Source: Phoronis ovalis (Eukaryota > Phoronida > Phoronidae). Taken from it: 11,561 nucleotides of DNA. This document shows positions 8,401-11,561 of the stretch, piece after piece; position 1 is the stretch's first letter; every line of letters starts with the position of its first letter. Under the pieces are notes generated by a model. The model worked only from the letters and a program-made list of their open reading frames with translations. It did no database searches and was not told the origin of the DNA. Position numbers and translations under genes: made by a program. The stretch is from positions 1-11,561 of the forward strand of contig JAOXYB010052256.1 of the NCBI GenBank assembly GCA_028565635.1, read 5' to 3'.

Positions 8401-10810
8401 ACGAAGGCTTGAGATGCTGACCACTGATTTGCTATCCCTTTCATCTAAAAGCAAGGCCGTAAAACTATATCATAGCCTTAGAATATATTGTGTACAGCAT
8501 AGAAGCATTGCAGAATATACCATCAGCCATAATTATTGAAGATGGAGTAGAAACCATCATCCTTATTTATCGAGTGATGGAATTCGCATCGGGTGTTTTT
8601 AAAGTGCTGGTATTATAAAAATAATTATATTTGACTTGTTTATTATGGGTTCCAACAACTGGCCTAAGTACACCATAGCACGAAGCTTTGTGACACTACA
8701 TATGAATATAGTACCGTCATATTAATACACGTATTTTTTCCTTTTTTTGGGGGTCCTGGGATGTTAATTGTGGTTGTTTTGTAATGTCAACATGTTGTAC
8801 GTTCTGACTAAAGCAATAACATTCCAGAGATCATTACAATTTTTTAAAAATCGGAATTTGAATTCGGGCTTATTTCCCAGTGGAATAGTGCGATTCATGG
8901 GTCGATTTTGTTCTAACGCGAATTTCTCAAAATCAGTATGGTCAACACTGCACGAAAATTTAACTGGTAGTGTATGAAAGAGTGTACGCTCACATTATGA
9001 AGAGCTAATAGTTCCGGGATTGTTGCTCTATTTGATGTGGGCATGAACGTTACAACGTTTTTGTATTGAGTTGGATGGGGTGTCTAGTGGTGTACTTATG
9101 CCACATAGTTGGCCTTTTTCTGTTGTTTCAGTTGCTCTTAAGGAACTTGTATCTGAAGCTTTCACAGAAAGTGCTCGTCAGATTTGAACGAAATGTGACA
9201 ATGTTTATATAGATCTGAAAGGGAAAACTGTGAAGGATGGCGTCCATCTTTAATCTAAAATGGCGGCCCGGTCATGTCAAAAACATATTCTTTGATAACC
9301 CTTACAGTACCGATTTAAACGAAAGTTGGATCAAAATGCTTGCTATATTCTGGAGATTGAAAACTGAAGTGATAAAGACGGCTGCCAAGGGAAAACATAT
9401 TTTTTGGTAATTCGGAAATCCAATATGGCTGCCATGTCAAAAAATATTTGTTGGAAGCTATATACTGTGTCGCCGTGTGTCACTACCTGTCTAGTTTTAG
9501 TTTAGGCTTTACCTAGCAGTCAGAAGTGTACAATGAGCAATAGATATATTTAATATATTTATTTTTATTTAATATATTTGCTTGTTGTTTTAGGCAATAT
9601 CAAGTGTCCTGCCTGGACAAGGTAAGGCACTAAATTACCGCAATACTGTAAAATTAGTACATTTAATTTTAACTGCTGCTTTTTAAGGAATTCTTATTTA
9701 AAAATCATCAGTATAAACTAGGTTAGTCTTTGTTTTTCAACTTTTGTAATGCCACAGAAAGTGAATATCTTTGATGTGTAATATGTGCTTTTCAGCCAAC
9801 TATACGTGTATACGTTCTGATGCCGGCGTGAATATACTGACCGTCACTTACGTATTTGGAGCGGCGGATCCTATTATGAGTCTGTATGTTGCTGAGATGC
9901 CTAATGTGCCATGTAGAGTTAACAAAGTTGCAGGAGACACATTCTTACAGCTGTCTCTCATGCCCATTAACAAAGTTGGAGTCTGTGGAATAAGAGTATG
10001 TATGTTAGTTAATTTATTGCGTTATATTCTAATTTAAACGGTTGCATGTTATTAATGCTTAAGCAAATTAAGTAATGCTACTATACTAGATACATTACTA
10101 ATCTAAATCAAGTTTCTAAATTGATATTTAGGAGGCTGCAGGTCCCACTCCTGGTCCATTAGCAGAGGATGCTGTTTTTTATTTAACCAAGAGAACTGAT
10201 AACCTTATTGATGCCGATGACTATATGATAACAATACCCAAGGATGCATGCGATTTCACTGATTTCGCCAATAAATCAGTATTACTCGAGGATAATATTA
10301 GTGTTACTGGGTAAGCATTGTGGTAGCCCAGTTATATCTACAGCTTGTGTATGTGTTCACACAGTCTTCCAATGTAGCTTCTTATATACCGTTGTCTCTG
10401 ATATACTAGCAGTTACTTGCATGATTTGGAAAATTGCAGCTGTAACCATTCATCCACTTACAGCTATCGTCAGCTGCTATAGTCAGTGGATCTCGTTCAT
10501 GCAGTGATTCATGCATTGGTTAATAGTACTAGTGTTTGATAGGTAACTGTAATGACTTGTACATTGTATGCATTTACAGCGCACTTAATCCAGGCGTAGT
10601 AGCGCCTATAGTGCCACAGGTTTGGCTGAAGCTAGTTAGAGATGGGGCTAATGCTGTTGATATTACAACTTGTGCGTTTGGTGATGACGTTAAACTAAAG
10701 CTTAAGTTGCAGCTCGTACCAGGTAGGAGTAGAAGTAGTATATATCAATGGATTTTTTTTATGTCTTAAGCGTACCTTATATTTTCACAGGAATAAAGGA
10801 ATTACAGTAA
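5381..10810 (+). CDS. Secreted ZP-N domain-like protein, six coding exons
   Basis: Joining 5381-5428, 9594-9621, 9796-9995, 10132-10310, 10580-10722 and 10791-10807 plus TAA (10808-10810) gives 205 codons. All introns are GT-AG and phases match (0, 1, 0, 2, 1). Residues 1-16 form a signal peptide (MMR, then a hydrophobic core FLMFLSVSVLGF). Cysteines C30, C65, C89 and C132 are spaced 35, 24 and 43, which fits the C1-C4 and C2-C3 disulfides of a ZP-N domain. CG follows at 89-90, and an aromatic FY pair lies at 108-109 where ZP-N has its conserved tyrosine. Residues 162-198 (W167, G186-D187 and an alternating LKLKLKL strand) resemble the start of ZP-C. Sequons are N27, N139 and N147. The protein stops before the rest of ZP-C, with no furin site or membrane anchor. 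ZP-N proteins act in extracellular matrices and egg coats; the role here is unknown. It may be a genuine short ZP protein or a truncated duplicate. Confidence 0.72.
6137..6173. repeat. Inverted repeat (hairpin), 14-bp arms
   Basis: The left arm TATGCCCATCACTA (6137-6150) and the right arm TAGTGAATGGGCATA (6159-6173) pair fully except for one bulged A, around the eight-base loop tgtaacag. An imperfect palindrome this long is unlikely by chance in this base composition. It stands just before the GGC/GTC tract and the tandem array, so it may mark the edge of a composite element. Confidence 0.85.
6188..6226. repeat. GGC/GTC trinucleotide-rich tract
   Basis: An imperfect run of GGC, GTC and GGT triplets, strikingly GC-rich beside AT-rich surroundings. 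It lies between the hairpin at 6137-6173 and the modular tandem array. One frame reads as alternating Ala/Val/Ser, another as Gly/Val, which explains two short open frames here that I do not regard as genes. Confidence 0.8.
6225..7652 (+). repeat. Modular tandem array, period about 465 bp
   Basis: Three modules recur. Module A (atagtgcacgttacg, later gacgaag and gactggacgattc) starts near 6321, 6782, 6931 and 7402. Module C (aggtcaggtgacatttcaaa) lies near 6421, 7031 and 7501. Module B (ctttgtcgcgcaataactgctttagtttt, then a catatttggcacaggg-type stretch) lies near 6240, 6500, 6650, 7120, 7270 and 7585. The junction motif gatggccgactggcggccatgttt separates modules near 6301, 6607, 6755, 6901, 7223 and 7370. 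Spacings alternate between about 310-320 and about 147-151 bp, giving a composite unit of roughly 461-467 bp. One unit (6762-6907) is cut to 146 bp by loss of C and both B modules. Open frames inside the array exist on both strands and mirror the repeat, so I do not treat them as coding. Confidence 0.85.
6752..6776. repeat. Perfect 10-bp inverted repeat at array module junction
   Basis: AACATGGCCG (6752-6761) and CGGCCATGTT (6767-6776) are exact reverse complements around a five-base ACTGG loop. The other junctions of the array at 6604-6630, 6899-6926, 7221-7247 and 7368-7394 are the same motif with one to several mismatches in the arms. The ACTGG loop is kept in all five. Confidence 0.9.
7712..7885 (+). 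repeat. Short degenerate direct repeats
   Basis: A ttggttgtc-attt phrase appears twice about 54 bases apart (near 7719 and 7769). The phrase ggtcccaaa, followed by a gccc/gggc segment, appears at 7791 and 7864, and tttgagctc and tttggagctc near 7819 and 7851. This looks like an eroded tandem or dispersed repeat lying next to the main array. The overlapping open frames on both strands (7605-7896) are explained by it. Confidence 0.5.
8251..8441 (-). mobile_element. tRNA-derived SINE, minus strand
   Basis: On the minus strand, an A box TAGCAAATCAG (8424-8434) and a B box GGTTCGAATCC (8348-8358) match the RNA polymerase III internal promoter consensus exactly. About 80 bases later the strand reaches an A-rich tail (TTCGAAATAAAAAAACAATG at 8251-8270). 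The length of about 190 bp and the order of head, body and A-rich tail fit a tRNA-derived SINE. Start-to-start box spacing is 76 bases, well above the roughly 44 of an ordinary tRNA, so this is not a functional tRNA gene. A 5-bp stem (AGTGA/TCACT, 8384-8398) lies between the boxes. No clear target-site duplication was found. Confidence 0.75.
9180..9456 (+). repeat. Two related dispersed repeat units
   Basis: A gattt-aacgaaa phrase begins units at 9181 and 9312. Each unit runs through a tgaaa-gaaaac segment to an ATGGCnGCC motif followed by catgtcaaaaa (9258-9284 and 9424-9443). Unit ends are blurred by insertions. The ATGGCnGCC core recalls the junction motif of the 6225-7652 array, so the two may be distant relatives. 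No coding potential is evident. Confidence 0.5.
9594..9621 (+). CDS. Coding exon 2, 28-nt microexon
   Basis: The acceptor cttgttgttttag ends at 9593 and the donor CAAG|GTAAGG starts at 9622. The exon encodes AISSVLPGQ plus the first base of residue 26. Its phase (in 0, out 1) links exon 1 and exon 3 exactly, which is the main support. It supplies the probable signal-cleavage region and a short linker before the first cysteine. Confidence 0.6.
9796..9995 (+). CDS. Coding exon 3: first part of ZP-N-like domain
   Basis: Acceptor gcttttcag ends at 9795; donor AGA|GTATGT follows 9995. It encodes residues 26 (shared) to 92, including sequon N27-Y-T, C30, C65 and C89-G90. Two alternating hydrophobic stretches (VNILTVTYVF and TFLQLSLMPI) look like the beta strands around the C2-C3 loop of ZP-N. 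The GTATGT donor is weaker than consensus but the phase fits. Confidence 0.75.
10132..10310 (+). CDS. Coding exon 4: end of ZP-N-like domain and linker
   Basis: Acceptor ttgatatttag ends at 10131; donor CTGG|GTAAGC follows 10310. It encodes residues 93 to 151 plus two bases of 152. DAVFYL (105-110) corresponds to the aromatic strand after the third ZP-N cysteine, and PKDACDF (128-134) supplies the fourth. Sequons N139-K-S and N147-I-S lie in the following linker, where ZP proteins are often glycosylated. Confidence 0.75.
10580..10722 (+). CDS. Coding exon 5: start of ZP-C-like half
   Basis: Acceptor tgcatttacag ends at 10579; donor CCAG|GTAGGA follows 10722. It encodes the last base of residue 152 to the first base of residue 200. 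VWLKLVRDGAN (166-176) followed by FGDDVKLKLKL (185-195) resembles the first strands of ZP-C, where a GD-x-L-x-L motif is common. C183 is at an unusual place and has no obvious partner. If the last intron is retained, the frame stays open only to a stop at 10767-10769. Confidence 0.7.
10791..10810 (+). CDS. Coding exon 6: five final codons and stop
   Basis: After a 68-bp intron (acceptor ttatattttcacag ending at 10790), the exon completes residue 200 and adds IKELQ, then TAA at 10808-10810. It continues as 3' untranslated sequence to the polyadenylation signal. No donor follows before the stop, so this reads as a genuine terminal exon in this model. Confidence 0.6.
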
Positions 10811-10860
10811 CAAACAAGATGTAGTGTAAACGAATTAAACAGAGCTTTTCTAACGGAAAC

Positions 10861-10866
10861 AATAAA
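10861..10866 (+). terminator. Polyadenylation signal AATAAA
   Basis: A canonical AATAAA 51 bases after the stop codon, followed at 10886-10915 by a T- and G-containing stretch suited to a downstream element. It gives a compact 3' untranslated region of about 70-80 bases. Confidence 0.6.
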
Positions 10867-11124
10867 TACCTCAGGATCCCAAAGGGTTTTCGCAAAACTG
10901 TATTTCCTATAAATCTTAAAACCGTATAACATTACCATTTCAATCAATAGCACATTATTAACTCGCCTTGCATGACCGGTACTCTTGTATAAGAAGTGGA
11001 GTGTTAAGGTTTCTCAGGTCTGGTGTGTGTACATGCGTCGTGAACAGTTGGTATGATATAACATAATATTATGCATCTGTCCAAAATTTGTTTTAACTAA
11101 TTTACATATTTTATATTTATACAG
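10867..11124. other. 3' flank without further features
   Basis: AT-rich sequence between the polyadenylation signal and the element at the right edge. I see no continuation of the ZP-C half, no further exon and no RNA gene. Confidence 0.5.
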
Positions 11125-11561
11125 TTAGGGGCCGTCCAGTAATTATGTCAACAAAATAGGGGGGAAGGGGTTTGAAGAAGTTTGACAATTGTTGACATGG
11201 GAGAGGGGGGGGGGAGTTCAAGATAAATTGACGTCAACACTGTTATTTTTACTTAAGTTTGGTACTGACTTCTTTGAAGAAAAGTTATTTGTTTTTATTG
11301 AAGATTGCAGTCGGCTCCCTTTGATGAAAGGTGCATGCGTTATTGAAGTCACCGCTAAAGGCAGCTTTAGAGAATCTAACAAATGCTCGTTTCTTATTTC
11401 ATCAAGTACCAGCTATAAAATCCACGTGCTGTCGCTTCCATTTTTAGCATAAAAGCCAGCCGTATAAAATATTGTTAGTTTGTAAGGGGGGGGGGTAATT
11501 TTTTTTGACATAATTTTATTAGGGGGGTCACTGAAAGTTTGACAATTGTTGACAAGGGGGG
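11125..11561. mobile_element. Probable non-autonomous DNA transposon, cut by window edge
   Basis: The element begins at TTA followed by GGGGCCGTCC (11128-11137), a start often seen in terminal inverted repeats of animal DNA transposons. aattatgtcaacaaaa (11141-11156) is answered by an inverted ttttttttgacataatt at 11499-11515. AGTTTGACAATTGTTGACA occurs twice in direct orientation (11179-11197 and 11536-11554), each time followed by a G run, and G runs are also at 11157-11164, 11204-11214, 11486-11495 and 11522-11527. The inner part has an 87-codon open frame (11189-11452, +) with no recognisable transposase motif. A leading TTA could be a target duplication, as in PIF/Harbinger-type elements, but the right end lies outside the window, so the family is open. 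Confidence 0.55.

Larger units (their letters stand above)
5429..9593 (+). other. First coding intron, 4165 bp, repeat-rich
   Basis: Bounded by GTAAGT at 5429 and gttgttttag ending at 9593. It is far longer than the other coding introns (174, 136, 269 and 68 bp) and holds nearly all the repeats in the window, listed separately. The stretches 5429-6130, 7886-8250 and 8442-9179 contain no supported gene. Open frames such as 8768-8977 (69 codons, +) show no domain and no splice context. Confidence 0.6.

Noticed and set aside
8340-8441. Functional tRNA gene
   Set aside because: Box spacing is too wide, no acceptor stem pairs across the ends, and an A-rich tail follows, which indicates a SINE.
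8227-8454. 75-codon minus-strand open frame
   Set aside because: It is a read-through of the SINE; the AGSNPPG stretch is the translated B box.
9132-9186. Possible extra exon after ctgttgtttcag
   Set aside because: The acceptor is plausible and a short frame follows (VALKELVSEAF), but it ends at a stop, has no donor, and would break the phase between exons 1 and 2.
11189-11452. 87-codon plus-strand open frame as the missing ZP-C half
   Set aside because: It has cysteines, but no ZP-C pattern, no splice acceptor joined to exon 5, and it lies inside the G-run transposon-like element.

Overview
This window looks like animal nuclear DNA. It is AT-rich and mostly non-coding, has small exons with GT-AG introns, a tRNA-type SINE, a TG microsatellite and several families of degenerate repeats. 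The repeat style and the predicted protein suggest a marine invertebrate, most likely a mollusc such as a bivalve. That placement is an inference from general resemblance, not from a marker gene.

Only one gene can be built with confidence. It lies on the + strand with six coding exons: 5381-5428, 9594-9621, 9796-9995, 10132-10310, 10580-10722 and 10791-10810. Every junction is GT-AG and every codon phase agrees. The exons sum to 615 coding bases plus a stop, giving 205 residues. The product starts with a signal peptide and has three N-glycosylation sequons. Its four cysteines C30, C65, C89 and C132 have the order and spacing of a ZP-N domain (the N-terminal half of a zona pellucida module). 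It ends about 35 residues into what looks like the ZP-C half, so the usual polymerisation, cleavage and membrane-anchor parts are absent. AATAAA lies 50 bases after the stop. Upstream, a TATA-like box and a tandem array of E-box-containing units (4744-4930) may form its promoter, with a possible untranslated first exon ending at 5032.

The first coding intron is 4165 bp and is packed with repeats. These are a perfect-arm hairpin with one bulge (6137-6173), a GGC/GTC-rich tract, a 1.4-kb modular tandem array with a period near 465 bp (6225-7652), short direct repeats (7712-7885), a minus-strand SINE with intact A and B boxes (8251-8441), and a pair of related dispersed repeat units (9180-9456).

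The first 4.7 kb is largely featureless apart from a dispersed repeat fragment at the left edge, the TG microsatellite at 901-944 and a local duplication at 3938-4046. The right end (11125 onward) enters a G-run-rich element with inverted and direct terminal motifs, probably a non-autonomous DNA transposon, which is cut by the window edge.
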